Shown in pieces: positions 30,185 through 46,100 of a stretch of DNA of 64,000 bases. Below the pieces are notes generated by a model that worked only from the letters and a program-made list of their open reading frames with translations, did no database searches and was not told where the DNA came from. Origin of the DNA: Macropodus opercularis. Lineage: Eukaryota; Chordata; Actinopteri; Anabantiformes; Osphronemidae. Each line of letters opens with the position of its first letter. Position 1 is the stretch's first letter. Both the position numbers and the translations under genes were made by a program. The stretch lies in assembly GCA_030770545.1 (NCBI GenBank), contig CM061099.1, forward strand, positions 18,501,501 through 18,565,500, given 5' to 3'.

Positions 30185-31484
30185 CCTTAATAAATGCTGT
30201 CTTTTTTTCCTGGGATGCCGGGCAAAACCAAAGAGCAGTCTGCCTCATAGCGGTAGCAAGGAGCCATGCATTTAGTTTGCATAGCACGCAATGATGAGGA
30301 GCGCAGCCTTGGGAACTGGCAAATTAGAAAAAGCAAAATGGAAAAACATTTGAATATTCCAATTTAAGATATGTATTTCTATAATATACTAGAAAATAAA
30401 TACAATGTTAAACAATCACTGACCTAAGTGTAAAGAGGACCACAAAACAGCACCAGTACATGACAACAAAACACTCCTTTCTGTAACTGCATGTTTCCCC
30501 TGTGATGCAGAGCGACGAGGTGCCGCTACGACAGCCCGCAATCACCAAATCAACCATATACTGAAGCGAAGGCACAACAGGTTTTGTCCAATCTTCACTC
30601 ATTTCTTTAGAAAACATGTTAAATACTAGCTATTGTCTTTTACTGAACAATATTAGCATACTTACTACACTGAAAAAGGTGCTCACAGCAAAATACACAC
30701 ATCTAAAGTGTTCTAGCGTCTATAGTCCCTCTTCAACCAATGACCCAAACAACTTTCACGGGATTAAAAACGGCAGAAAATTACCTCTGCAAATTGGCAA
30801 ATGTGTCTAACGCTAAATGCTAATGCTAACTGGTTACCGTTACTAAGGACAAACTTAAACCTAAACTTAGTAAACATAGCACCCTAAGTGGATAAAATAC
30901 ATTTTCGATTATATGGATAATATTCCTAAAACAATGCTGGCATACTGTGATAAATCCGATCACTGAGTCCATACTCACTTTGGAAGATGATGCACTTTAT
31001 CGTCCCGCCTGACCGCTCTACGTCTGTCTCTTCTTTGGCTCCTCACGACATCCCAGTACAAACGACCAGTCCGCCCCCTAGCGGTAGCTACCAGTCTTGC
31101 ATTTAGTTTACGTGGCATGCAATGACGTGGAGCGTAGCCCTGGGAACTGGTACATTAGACAAAGCAAAAATGGAAAACATTTGAATATTCCACTTTAAAT
31201 TATGCATTTCTGAAATATATTTAAAACTAAATATAAACACTGACAGGGCGGCCCAAATGCTTAAGAAATTATCAGTGACACCACTATGACCACAAAACAG
31301 CATGAGTACATGACAACAAAATACTGGCGTTTCTGTGATTGCATGTGTGTGATGCAGAGCCACAATAGAGGCCGCTACGTCAGCCCACAATCACCACATC
31401 AACCATATAATGAAGCTAAGCACAACAGCTGTCGCCGGTGCTTCACTTACAGGACTTGCTTAGAAAATATGTTAAATAGCAATG
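30185..31484. repeat. 1.3 kb dispersed block U5
   Basis: Full-length; begins with the variant 'cttaataaatgctg' shared with U6. CTCF-like motif at 31071-31084. It has 'tctagcgtctatag' in common with U8. Confidence 0.85.
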
Positions 31485-34400
31485 GACCATTCCTTGACTC
31501 ACAATGAAAAAAAAGGAAACTTACATTGATAGGGGGTCCCAGAATGCCAGGATTTTTACTTCGATCTGGCATCACACACTGGGACCATTTCCTATCGTGC
31601 AACTAAAAGTGAAGGAATCAATTAATAAAGACTTACCGTTACAGGGTGGCCAATAGTGCCAGCATTTGTCCTAGGACCTGCAAAACACGCTTTGACCTTT
31701 CCCTAACATACAATGTAATACAACATGTTACATTGACAGGAGGTCTCAGAATACCAGGATTTTCAGTTGACCTGGCATCACACTCTGGGACCATTCCCTG
31801 TCTTACAATGAAAAAAAAGGAAACTTATGTTGGAAAGGGGGTCCCAGAATGCCAGGACTATACCCCCAACCTGGCATCACACACTGGGACCATTCCCTGT
31901 CTTACAATCCAATACACAAAATAAAAAAAACAAACAATAACCTTACATTGACAGGGGGTCCCAGAATGCCAGGATTTTTACTTCGACCTGGCATCACACA
32001 CTGGGACCATTTCCTATCGTGCAACATAAAGTATAGAAATTAATAAATAAAGACTTACCGTTACAGGGTGGCCAATAGTGCCAGCATTTGTCCTCAGACC
32101 TGCAAAACACGCTTTGACCATTCCCTAACATACAATGTAATAATACAACATGTTACATTGATAGGGGATCCCAGAATGCCAGGATTTTTACTTCGACCTG
32201 ACATCACACACTGGGACCATTCCCTGTCTTACAATGAAAAAAAAAGGAAACTTACGTTGACAGGGGGTCCCAGAATGCCAGGATTTTTACTTCGAACTGG
32301 CATCACACACTGGGACCATTTCCTACCGTGCAACTAAAAGTGAAGGAATCAATTAATAAAGACTTACCGTCACAGGGTGGCCAATAGTGCCAGCATTTGT
32401 CCTAGGACCTGCAAAACACGCTTTGACCGTTCCCTAATATACAATGTAATACAACATGTTACATTGACAGGAGGTCTCAGAATACCAGGATTTTCAGTTG
32501 ACCTGGCATCACACGCTGGGACCATTCCCTGTCTTACAATGCAATACACACAAAAAAAAAAAACAATAACCTTACATTGATAGGGGGTCCCAGACTGCCA
32601 GGATTTTTACTTCGACCTGGCATCACACACTGGGACCATTCCCTGTCTTACAATCCAATACACAAAATAAAAAAACAATAACCTTACATTGATAGGGGAT
32701 CCCAGAATGCCAGGATTTTTACTTCGACCTGGCATCACACACTGAGACCATTTCCTATCGTGCAACATAAAGTACAGAAATTAATAAATAAAGACTTACC
32801 GTTACAGGGTGGCCAATAGTGCCAGCATTTGTCCTCAGACCTGCAAAACACGCTTTGACCATTCCCTAACATACAATGTAATACAACATGTTACATTGAT
32901 AGGGGGTCCCAGAATGCCAGGATTTTCAGTTTGACCTGGAATCACACACTGGGACCATTCCCTGTCTTAAAATGAAAAAAAAGGAAACTTACGTTGACAG
33001 GGGGTCCCAGAATGCCAGGACTATACCCCCAACCTGGCATCACACACTGGGACCATTCCCTGTCTTACAATGCAATACACAAAATAAAAAAAAACAATAA
33101 CCTTACATTGATAGGGGGTCCCAGAATGCCAGGATTTTTACTTCGACCTGGCATCATACACTGGGACCATTTCCTATCGTGCAACTAAAAGTATAGAAAT
33201 TAATAAATAAAGACTTACCGTTACAGGGTGGCCAATAGTGCCAGCATTTGTCCTAGGACCTGCAAAACACGCTTTGACCATTCCCTAACATACAATGTAA
33301 TACAACATGTTACATTGACAGGGGGTCCCAGAATGCCAGGATTTTCAGTTTGACCTGGAATCACACACTGGGACCATTCCCTGTCTTACAATGAAAAAAA
33401 AGGAAACTTACGTTGACAGGGTGTCCCAGAATGCCAGGACTATACCCCCAACCTGGCATCACACACTGGGACTATTCGCTGTCTTACAATGCAATACACA
33501 AAATTAAAGAAACAAACAATAACCTTACATTGACAGGGGGTCCCAGAATACCAAGATTTTCAGTTGACCTGGCATCACACACTGGGACCATTTCCTATCG
33601 TGCAACATAAAGTATAGAAATTAATAAATAAAGACTTACCGTTACAGGGTGGCCAATAGTGCCAGCATTTGTCCTAGGACCTGCAAAACACGCTTTGACC
33701 ATTCCCTAACATACAATGTAATACAACATGTTACATTGACAGGAGGTCCCAGAATGCCAGGATTTTCAGTTGACCTGGCATCACACGCTGGGACCATTCC
33801 CTGTCTTACAATCCAATACACAAAATAAAAAAAACAAACAATAACCTTACATTGACAGGGGGTCCCAGAATGCCAGGACTATACCCCCAACCTGGCATCA
33901 CACACTGGGACCATTCCCTGTCTTACAATCCAATACACAAAATAAAAAAAACAAAAACCTTACATTGATAGGGGATCCCAGAATGCCAGGATTTTTACAT
34001 CGACCTGGCATCACACACTGGGACCATTTCCTATCGTGCAACTAAAAGTGAAGAAATCAATTAATAAAGACTTACCGTTACAGGGTGGCCAATAGTGCCA
34101 GCATTTGTCCTAGGACCTGCAAAACACGCTTTGACCATTCCCTAACATACAATGTAATACAACATGTTACATTGACAGGGGATCCCAGAATACCAGGATT
34201 TTCAGTTGACCTGGCATCACACACTGGGACCATTCCCTGTCTTACAATGAAAAAAAAGGAAACTTACGTTGACAGGGGGTCCCAGAATGCCAGGACTATA
34301 CCCCCAACCTGGCATCACACACTGGGACCATTCCCTGTCTTACAATGCAATACACAAAATAAAAAAAAAGAATAACCTTACACTGATAGGGGGTCCCAGA

Positions 34401-37400
34401 ATGCCAGGATTTTTACTTCGACCTGGCATCATACACTGGGACCATTTCCTATCGTGCAACTAAAAGTATAGAAATTAATAAATAAAGACTTACCGTTACA
34501 GGGTGGCCAATAGTGCCAGCGTTTGTCCTAGGACCTGCAAAACACGCTTTGACCATTCCCTAACATACAATGTAATACAACATGTTACATTGACAGGGGG
34601 TCCCAGAAAACCAGGATTTTTACTTCGACCTGGCATCACACACTGGGACCATTCCCTGTCTTACAATGAAAAAAAAGGAAACTTACGTTGACAGGGGATC
34701 CCAGAATGCCAGGACTATACCCCCAACCTGGCATCACACACTGGGACTATTCGCTGTCTTACAATGCAATACACAAAATTAAAGAAACAAACATTAACCT
34801 TACTTTGATAGGGGATCCCAGAATGCCAGGATTTTTTCTTCGACCTGGCATCACACACTGGGACCATTTCCTATCTTGCAACATGAAGTATAGAAATTAA
34901 TAAATAAAGACTTACCGTTACAGGGTGGCCAATAGTGCCAGCGTTTGTCCTAGGACCTGCAAAACACGCTTTGACCATTCCCTAATATACAATGTAATAC
35001 AACATGTTACATTGACAGGGGGTCCCAGAATACCAAGATTTTCAGTTGACCTGGCATCACACACTGGGACCATTCCCTGTCTTACAATGAAAAAAAAGGA
35101 AACTTACGTTGACAGGGGGTCCCAGAATGCCAGGACTATACCCCCAACCTGGCATCACACACTGGGACCATTCCCTGTCTTACAATGCAATACACAAAAT
35201 AAAAAAAAAAAAATACCTTACATTGATAGGGGATCCCAGAATGCCAGGATTTTTACTTCGACCTGGCATCACACACTGGGACCATTTCCTATCGTGCAAC
35301 TTAAAGTATAGAAATTAATAAATAAAGACTTACCGTTACAGGGTGGCCAATAGTGCCAGCATTTGTCCTCAGACCTGCAAAACACACTTAGACCATTCCC
35401 TAACATACAATGTAATACAACATGTTACATTGACAGGGGGTCCCAGAATGCCAGGATTTTCAGTTGACCTGGCATCACACGCTGGGACCATTCCCTGTCT
35501 TACAATCCAATACACAAAATAAAAAAAACAATAACCTTACATTGATAGGGGATCCCAGAATGCCAGGATTTTTACATCGACCTGGCATCACACACTGGGA
35601 CCATTTCCTATCGTGCAACTAAAAGTGAAGAAATCAATTAATAAAGACTTACCGTTACAGGGTGGCCAATAGTGCCAGCATTTGTCCTAGGACCTGCAAA
35701 ACACGCTTTGACCATTCCCTAACATACAATGTAATACAACATGTTACATTGACAGGGGGTCCCAGAATGCCAGGATTTTCAGTTTGACCTGGCATCACAC
35801 ACTGGGACCATTCCCTGTCTTACAATGAAAAAAAAGGAAACTTACGTTGACAGGGGGTCCCAGAATGCCAGGACTATACCCCCAACCTGGCATCACACAC
35901 TGGGACTATTCGCTGTCTTACAATGCAATACACAAAATTAAAGAAACAAACAATAACCTTACATTGACAGGGGGTCCCAGAATACCAAGATTTTCAGTTG
36001 ACCTGGCATCACACACTGGGACCATTTCCTATCGTGCAACATAAAGTATAGAAATTAATAAATAAAGACTTACTGTTACAGGGTGGCCAATAGTGCCAGC
36101 ATTTGTCCTCAGACCTGCAAAACACGCTTTGACCATTCCCTAATATACAATGTAATAATACAACATGTTACATTGATAGGGGATCCCAGAATGCCAGGAT
36201 TTTCAGTTGACCTGGCATCAATCGCTTGGACCATTCCCTGTCTTACAATGAAAAAAAAGGAAACTTACATTGACAGGGGGTCCCAGAATGCCAGGACTAT
36301 ACCCCCAACCTGGCATCACACACTGGGACCATTCCCTGTCTTACAATGCAATACACAAAATAAAAAAAACAATAACCTTACTTTGATAGGGGATCCCAGA
36401 ATGCCAGGACTATACCCCCAACTTGGCATCACACACTGGGACCATTTCCTATCGTGCAACATAAAGTATAGACATTAATAAATAAAGACTTACCGTTACA
36501 GGGTGGCCAATAGTGCCAGCATTTGTCCTCAGACCTGCAAAACACGATTTGACCATTCCCTAACATACAATGTAATACAACATGTTACATTGACAGGGGG
36601 TCCCAGAATGCCAGGATTTTCAGTTGACCTGGCATCACACACTGGGACCATTTCCTATCGTGCAACATAAAGTATAGACATTAATAAATAAAGACTTACC
36701 GTTACAGGGTGGCCAATAGTGCCAGCATTTGTCCTAGGACCTGCAAAACACGCTTTGACCGTTCCCCAACATACAATGTAATATAACATGTTACATTGAC
36801 AGGGGGTCCCAGAATACCAAGATTTTCAGTTGACCTGGCATCACACACTGGGGCCATTTCCTATCTTACAATGAAAAAAAACAATAACCTTACTTTGATA
36901 GGGGGTCCCAGAATGTCAGGATTTTTACTTCGACCTGGCATCACACACTGAGACCATTTCCTATCGTGCAACATAAAGTACAGAAATTAATAAATAAAGA
37001 CTTACCGTCACAGGGTGGCCAATAGTGCCAGCATTTGTCCTCAGACCTGCAAAACACGCTTTGACCATTCCCTAACATACAATGTAATACAACATGTTAC
37101 ATTGATAGGGGATCCCAGAATGCCAGGATTTTTACTTAGACCTGGCATCACACACTGGGACCATTCCCTGTCTTACAATCCAATACACAAAATAAAAAAA
37201 ACAAACAATAACCTTACATTGACAGGGGGTCCCAGAATGCCAGGACTATACCCCCAACCTGGCATCACACACTGGGACCATTCCCTGTCTTACAATCCAA
37301 TACACAAAATAAAAAAAACAAACAATAACCTTACATTGACAGGGGGTCCCAGAATGCCAGGACTATACCCCCAACCTGGCATCACACACTGGGACCATTC

Positions 37401-40400
37401 CCTGTCTTACAATCCAATACACAAAATAAAAAAACAAACAATAACCTTGCTTTGATAGGGGATCCCAGAATGCCAGGATTTTTACTTCGACCTGGCATCA
37501 CACACTGGGACCATTTCCTATCGTGCAACTAAAAGTGAAGAAATCAATTAATAAAGACTTACCGTTACAGGGTGGCCAATAGTGCCAGCATTTGTCCTAG
37601 GACCTGCAAAACACGCTTTGACCGTTCCCTAACATACAATGTAATACAACATGTTACATTGACAGGGGGTCTCAGAATACCAAGATTTTCAGTTGACCTG
37701 GTATCACACACTGGGACCATTCCCTGTCTTACAATCCAATAACACAAAATAAAAAAAAAAATTACCTTACATTGACAGGGGGTCCCAGAATGCCAGGATT
37801 TTCAGTTGACCTGGCATCACACACTGGGACCATTTCCTATCTTGCAACATAAAGTATAGAAATCAATAAATAAAGACTTACCGTCACAGGGTGGCCAATA
37901 GTGCCAGCATTTGTCCTCAGACCTGCAAAACACGCTTTGACCATTCCCTAACATACAATGTAATACAACATGTTACATTGACAGGAGGTCTCAGAATACC
38001 AGGATTTTCAGTTGACCTGGCATCACACGCTGGGACCATTCCCTGTCTTACAATGAAAAAAAAGGAAACTTACGTTGACAGGGGGTCCCAAAATGCCAGG
38101 ACTATACCCCCAACCTGGCATCACACACTGGGACCATTCCCTGTCTTACAATGCAATACAGAAAATAAAAAAAAACAATAACCTTACATTGATAGGGGAT
38201 CCCAGAATGCCAGGATTTTTAGTTTGACCGGGCATCACACACTGGGACCATTTCCTATCGTGCAACTAAAAGTGAAGAAATCAATTAATAAAGACTTACC
38301 GTCACAGGGTGGCCAATAGTGCCAGCATTTGTCCTCAGACCTGCTAAACACGCTTTGACCATTCCCTAACATACAATGTAATACAACATGTTACATTGAC
38401 AGGGGGTCCCAGAATGCCAGGATTTCAAGATTGACCTGGCATCACACACTGGGACCATTCCCTGTCTTACAATGAAAAAAAAGGAAACTTACATTGACAG
38501 GGGGTCCCAGAATACCAAGATTTTCAGTTTGACCTGGCATCATACACTGGGACCATTTCCTATCGTGCAACATAAGGTAAAGAAATTAATAAATAAAGAC
38601 TTACCGTTACAGGGTGGCCAATAGTGCCAGCATTTGTCCTAGGACCTGCAAAACACGCTTTGACCATTCCCTAACATACAATGTAATACAACATGTTACA
38701 TTGACAGGAGGTTACAGAATACCAAGATTTTCAGTTGACCTGGCATCAAACGCTGGGACCATTCCCTGTCTTACAATGAAAAAAAAGGAAACTTACGTTG
38801 ACAGGGGGTCCCAGAATGCCAGGACTATACCCCCAACCTGGCGTCACACACTGGGACCATTCCCTGTCTTACAATGCAATACACAAAATAAAAAAAAAAC
38901 AAACCTTACATTGATAGGTGGTCCCAGAACGCCAGGACCATTTCCTATCGCGCAACATAAAGTATAGAAATTGTTAATTAATAAAGACTTACCGTTACAG
39001 GGTGGCCAAAAGTGCCAGCATTTGTCCTAGGACCTGCAAAACACACTTTGACCATTCCCTAACATACAATGTAATACAACATGTTACATTGACAGGAAGT
39101 CTCAGAATACCAGGATTTTCAGTTGACCTGGCATCACACGCTGGGACCATTCCCTGTCTTACAATGAAAAATAAGGAAACTTACGTTGAAAGGGGGTCCC
39201 AGAATGCCAGGATTTTCAGTTTGACCTGGAATCACACACTGGGACCATTCCCTGTCTTACAATGAAAAAAAAGGAAACTTAAGTTGACAGGGGGTCCCAG
39301 AAAGCCAGGATTTTTACTTCGACCTGGCATCACACACTGGGACCATTCCCTGTCTTACAATGCAATACACAAAATAAAAAAAAAACAAACCTTACATTGA
39401 TAGGGGGTCCCAGAACGCCAGGACCATTTCCTATCTTGCAACATAAAGTATAGAAATTAATAAATAAAGACTTACCGTCACAGGGTGGCCAATAGTGCCA
39501 GCATTTGTCCTAGGACCTGCAAAACACGATTTGACCATTCCCTAACATAGAATGTAATACCACATGTTACATTGACAGGGGGTCCCAGAATGCCAGGATT
39601 TTCAGTTGACCTGGCATCACACACTGGGACCATTCCCTGTCTTACAATGCAATACACAAAATAAAAAAAAAACAAACCTTACATTGATAGGTGGTCCCAG
39701 AACGCCAGGACCATTTCCTATCGCGCAACATAAAGTATAGAAATTGTTAATTAATAAAGACTTACCGTTACAGGGTGGCCAAAAGTGCCAGCATTTGTCC
39801 TAGGACCTGCAAAACACACTTTGACCATTCCCTAACATACAATGTAATACAACATGTTACATTGACAGGAAGTCTCAGAATACCAGGATTTTCAGTTGAC
39901 CTGGCATCACACGCTGGGACCATTCCCTGTCTTACAATGAAAAATAAGGAAACTTACGTTGAAAGGGGGTCCCAGAATGCCAGGATTTTCAGTTGACCTG
40001 GCATCACACGCTGGGACCATTCCCTGTCTTACAATGAAAAATAAGGAAACTTACGTTGAAAGGGGGTCCCAGAATGCCAGGATTTTCAGTTTGACCTGGA
40101 ATCACACACTGGGACCATTCCCTGTCTTACAATGAAAAAAAAGGAAACTTAAGTTGACAGGGGGTCCCAGAAAGCCAGGATTTTTACTTCGACCTGGCAT
40201 CACACACTGGGACCATTCCCTGTCTTACAATGCAATACACAAAATAAAAAAAAAACAAACCTTACATTGATAGGGGGTCCCAGAACGCCAGGACCATTTC
40301 CTATCGTGCAACATACAGTATAGAAATTAATAAATAAAGACTTACCGTTACAGGGTGGCCAATAGTGCCAGCATTTGTCCTAGGACCTGCAAAACACACT

Positions 40401-41809
40401 TTGACCATTCCCTAACATACAATGTAATACAACATGTTACATTGACAGGAGGTCTCAGAATACCAGGATTTTCAGTTGACCTGGCATCACACACTGGGAC
40501 CATTCCCTGTTTTACAATGAAAAAAAAGGAAACTTACGTTGACAGGGGGTCCCAGAATGCCAGGACTATACCCCCAACCTGGCATCACACACTGGGACTA
40601 TTCGCTGCCTTACAATGCAATACACAAAATTAAAAAAACAAACAATAACAGGGGGTCCCAGAATACCAAGATTTTCAGTTGACCTGGCATCACACACTGG
40701 GACCATTTCCTATCGTGCAACTAAAAGTGAAGGAATCAATTAATAAAGACTTACCGTTATAGGGTGGCCAATAGTGCCAGCATTTGTCCTCGGACCTGCA
40801 AAACACGCTTTGACCTTTCCCTAACATACAATGTAATACAACATGTTACATTGACAGGAGGTATCAGAATGCCAGGATTTTCAGTTGACCTGGCATCACA
40901 CGCTGGGACCATTCCCTGTCTTACAATACAATACAGAAAATAAAAAAAACAAACAATAACCTTACTTTGATAGGGGATCCCAGAATGCCAGGATTTTTAC
41001 TTCGACCTGGCATCACACACTGAGACCATTTCCTATCGTGCAACATAAAGTACAGAAATTAATAAATAAAGACTTACCGTCACAGGGTGGCCAATAGTGC
41101 CAGCATTTGTCCTCGGACCTGCAAAACACGCTTTGACCATTCCCTAACATACAATGTAGTACAACATGTTACATTGACAGGAGGTCCCAGAATGCCAAGA
41201 TTTTCAGTTTGACCTGGCATCATACACTGGGACCATTTCCTATCGTGCAACATAAGGTAAAGAAATTAATAAATAAAGACTTACCGTTACAGGGTGGCCA
41301 ATAGTGCCAGCATTTGTCCTCAGACCTGCAAAACACGCTTTGACCATTCCCTAACATACAATGTAGTACAACATGTTACATTGACAGGAGGTCCCAGAAT
41401 GCCAGGATTTTCAGTTGACCTGGCATCACACACTGGGACCATTTCCTATCTTGCAACATAAAGTATAGAAATTAATAAATAAAGACTTACCGTCACAGGG
41501 TGGCCAATAGTGCCAGCATTTGTCCTCAGACCTGCAAAACACACTTAGACCATTCCCTGTCTTACAATGAAAAAAAAAAGGAAACTTACGTTGAAAGGGG
41601 GTCCCATAATGCCAGGACTATACCCCCAACCTGGCATCACACACTGGGACCATTCCCTGTCTTACAATCCAATACACAAAATAAAAAAAACAATAACCTT
41701 ACATTGACAGGGGGTCCCAGAATGCCAGGATTTTTACTTCGACCTGGCATCGCACACTGGAACCATTTCCTATCGTGCAAAATCAAGGAATTCAATTAAT
41801 AAAGACTTA
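31485..41809. repeat. Satellite array between U5 and U6 (longest uninterrupted stretch)
   Basis: About 10.3 kb. The ~420 bp B-C-D-A period is clearest here: 'acagggtggcc' at 32804, 33223, 33644, 34080, 34498, 34918 and 35338. A run of three near-identical D monomers lies at about 37215-37430. It includes a ~773 bp local duplication (next entry). No gene; plus-strand ORFs reach 146 codons but are periodic translations of the repeat. Confidence 0.92.
38870..40300. repeat. Local tandem duplication (~773 bp offset) within the satellite
   Basis: The variant B monomer 'gggtggccaaaagtgcc', the variant 'gacaggaagtctcag', the 'gaaaaataagg' linker and the truncated monomer 'cagaacgccaggacc' occur at about 38930-39270 and again about 773 bp later. 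The second copy contains one additional C-type monomer (about 39960-40057). Confidence 0.8.
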
Positions 41810-43109
41810 CCTTAATAAATGCTGTCTTTTTTTCCTGGGATGTCGGGCAAAACCAAAGAGCAGTCTGCCTCATAGCGGTAGCAAGGAGCCATGCATTTAG
41901 TTTGCATAGCACGCAATGACGAGGAGCGCAGCCTTGGGAACTGGCAAATTAGAAAAAGCAAAATGGAAAAACATTTGAATATTCCAATTTAAGATATGTA
42001 TTTCTATAATATACTAGAAAATAAATACAATGTTAAACAATCACTGACCTAAGTGTAAAGAGGACCACAAAACAGCACCAGTACATGACAACAAAACACT
42101 CCTTTCTGTAACTGCATGTTTCCCCTGTGATGCAGAGCGACGAGGTGCCGCTACGACAGCCCGCAATCACCAAATCAACCATATACTGAAGCGAAGGCAC
42201 AACAGGTTTTGTCCAATCTTCACTCATTTCTTTAGAAAACATGTTAAATACTAGCTATTGTCTTTTACTGAACAATATTAGCATACTTACTACACTGAAA
42301 AAGGTGCTCACAGCAAAATACACACATCTAAAGTGTTCTAGCATCTATAGTCCCTCTTCAACCAATGACCCAAACAACTTTCACGGGATTAAAAACGGCA
42401 GAAAATTACCTCTGCAAATTGGCTAATGTGTCTAACGCTAAATGCTAATGCTACCTGGTTACCGTTACTAAGGACAAACTTAAACCTAAACTTAGTAAAC
42501 ATAGCACCCTAAGTGGATAAAATACATTTTCGATTATATGGATAATATTCCTAAAACAATGCTGGCATACTGTGATAAATCCGATCACTGAGTCCATACT
42601 CACTTTGGAAGATGATGCACTTTATCGTCCCGCCTGACCGCTCTACGTCTGTCTCTTCTTTGGCTCCTCACGACATCCAAGTACAAACGAACAGTCCGCC
42701 CCCTAGCGGTAGCTACCAGTCTTGCATTTAGTTTACGTGGCATGCAATGACGTGGGGCGTAGCCCTGGGAACTGGTACATTAGACAAAGCAAAAATGGAA
42801 AACATTTGAATATTCCACTTTAAATTATGCATTTCTGAAATATATTTAAAACTAAATATAAACACTGACAGGGCGGCCCAAATGCTTAAGAAATTATCAG
42901 TGACACCACTATGACCACAAAACAGCATGAGTACATGACAACAAAATACTGGCGTTTCTGTGATTGCATGTGTGTGATGCAGAGCCACAATAGAGGCCGC
43001 TACGTCAGCCCACAATCACCACATCAACCATATGATGAAGCTAAGCACAACAGCTGTCGCCGGTGCTTCACTTACAGGACTTGCTTAGAAAATATGTTAA
43101 ATAGCAATG
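41810..43109. repeat. 1.3 kb dispersed block U6
   Basis: Full-length. CTCF-like motif at 42696-42709, with neighbouring changes ('acatccaagtacaaacgaacag'). Partner of U2 (offset 20,598 bp). Confidence 0.85.
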
Positions 43110-46100
43110 GACCATTCCCTAACTCACAATGAAAAAAAAGGAAACTTACATTGATAGGGGGTCCCAGAATGCCAGGATTTTTACTTCGAATCGGCATCAC
43201 ACACTGAGACCATTTCCTATCGTGCAACATAAAATGAAGAAAGTAATTAATAAAGACTTACCATTATAGGGTGGCCAATAGTGCCAGCATTTGTCTTAGG
43301 ACCTGCAAAACACGCTTTGACCATTCCCTAACATACAATGTAATACAACATGTTACATTGACAGGAGGTCTCAGAATACCAGGATTTTCAGTTGACCTGG
43401 CATCACACACTGGGACCATTTCCTATCGTGCAACATAAAGTGAAGAAATCAATTAATAAAGACTTACCGTCACAAGAGGCCAATAGTTCCAGCATTTGTC
43501 TTAGGACCTGCAAAACACGCTTTGACCGTTCCCTAAGATACAATGTAATACAACATGTTACATTGACAGGGGATCCCAGAATGCCAGGATTTTCAGTTTG
43601 ACCTGGAATCACACGCTGGGACCATTCCCTGTCTTACAATGAAAAAAAAGGAAACTTACGTTGACAGGGGGTCCCAGAATGCCAGGACTATACCCCCAAC
43701 CTGGCATCACACACTGGGACCATTTCCTGTCTTACAATGCAATACACAAAATAAAAAAAACAATAACTTTACATTGACAGGGTGTACCAGAATGCCAGGA
43801 TTTTTTCTTCGACCTGGCATCACACACTGGGACCATTCCCTGTCTTACAATGAAAAAAAAGGAAACTTACGTTGACAGGGGGTCCCAGAATGCCAGGACT
43901 ATACCCCCAACCTGGCATCACACACTGGGACTATTCGCTGTCTTACAATGCAATACACAAAATTAAAGAAACAAACAATAACCTTACATTGACAGGGGGT
44001 CCCAGAATACCAAGATTTTCAGTTGACCTGGCATCACACACTGGGACCATTTCCTATCGTGCAACATAAAGTATAGAAATTAATAAATAAAGACTTACCG
44101 TTACAGGGTGGCCAATAGTGCCAGCATTTGTCCTAGGACCTGCAAAACACGCTTTGACCATTCCCTAACATACAATGTAATACAACATGTTACATTGACA
44201 GGGGGTCCCAGAATGCCAGGATTTTTACTTCGACCTGGCATCACACACTGGGACAATTTCCTATCGTGCAACTAAAAGTGAAGAAATCAATTAGTAAAGA
44301 CTTACCTTTACAGGGTGGCCAATAGTGCCAGCATTTGTCCTCAGACCTGCAAAACACATTTGACCATTCCCTAACATACAATGTAATACAACATGTTACA
44401 TTGACAGGAGGTCTCAGAATACCAGGATTTTCAGTTTGACCTGGCATCACACACTGGGACCATTCCCTGTTTTACAATGAAAAAAAAGGAAACTTACGTT
44501 GACAGGGTGTCCCAGAATGCCAGGACTATACCCCCAACCTGGCATCACACACTGGGACCATTCCCTGTCTTACAATGCAATACACAAAATAAAAAAAACA
44601 ATAACCGTATATTGATAGGGGGTCCCAGAATGCCAGGATTTTTATTTCGATCTGGCATCACACACTGGGACCATTTCCTATCGTGCAACTAAAAGTGAAG
44701 GAATCAATTAATAAAGACTTACCGTTACAGGGTGGCCAATAGTGCCAGCATTTGTCCTAGGACCTGCAAAACACGCTTTGACCATTCCCTAACATACAAT
44801 GTAATACAACATGTTAAATTGACAGGGGGTCCCAGAAAGCCAGGATTTTTACTTCGACCTGGCATCACACACTGGGACCATTCCCTGTCTTAAAATGAAA
44901 AAAAAGGAAACTTACGTTGACAGGGGGTCCCAGAATACCAAGATTTTCAGTTGACCTGGCATCACACACTGGGACCATTTCCTATCGTGCAACTAAAAGT
45001 GAAGAAATTAATAAATAAAGACTTACCGTTACAGGGTGGCCAATAGTGCCAGCATTTGTCCTAGGACCTGCAAAACACGCTTTGACCATTCCCTAACATA
45101 CAATGTAATACAACATGTTACATTGACAGGGGGTCCCAGAAAGCCAGGATTTTTACTTCGACCTGGCATCACACACTGGGACCATTCCCTGTCTTACAAT
45201 CCAATACACAAAATAAAAAAAACAAACAATAACCTTACATTGACAGGGGGTCCCAGAATGCCAGGATTTTCAGTTTGACCTGGAATCACACACTGGGACC
45301 ATTCCCTGTCTTACAATGAAAAAAAAGGAAACTTACGTTGACAGGGGGTCCCAGAAAGCCAGGATTTTTACTTCGACCTGGCATCACACACTGGGACCAT
45401 TCCCTGTCTTAAAATGAAAAAAAAGGAAACTTACGTTGACAGGGGGTCCCAGAATGCCAGGACTATACCCCCAACCTGGCATCACACACTGGGACCATTC
45501 CCTGTCTTACAATGCAATACACAAAATAAAAAAAAACAATAACCTTACATTGATAGGGGGTCCCAGAATGCCAGGATTTTTACTTCGACCTGGCATAATA
45601 CACTGGGACCATTTCCTATCGTGCAACTAAAAGTATAGAAATTAATAAATAAAGACTTACCGTTACAGGGTGGCCAATAGTGCCAGCATTTGTCCTAGGA
45701 CCTGCAAAACACGCTTTGACCATTCCCTAACATACAATGTAATACAACATGTTACATTGACAGGGGTTCCCAGAATGCCAGGATTTTCAGTTTGACCTGG
45801 AATCACACACTGGGACCATTCCCTGTCTTACAATGAAAAAAAAGGAAACTTACGTTGACAGGGGGTCCCAGAATGCCAGGACTATACCCCCAACCTGGCA
45901 TCACACACTGGGACTATTCGCTGTCTTACAATGCAATACACAAAATTAAAGAAACAAACAATAACCTTACATTGACAGGGGGTCCCAGAATACCAAGATT
46001 TTCAGTTGACCTGGCATCACACACTGGGACCATTTCCTATCGTGCAACATAAAGTATAGAAATTAATAAATAAAGACTTACTGTTACAGGGTGGCCAATA

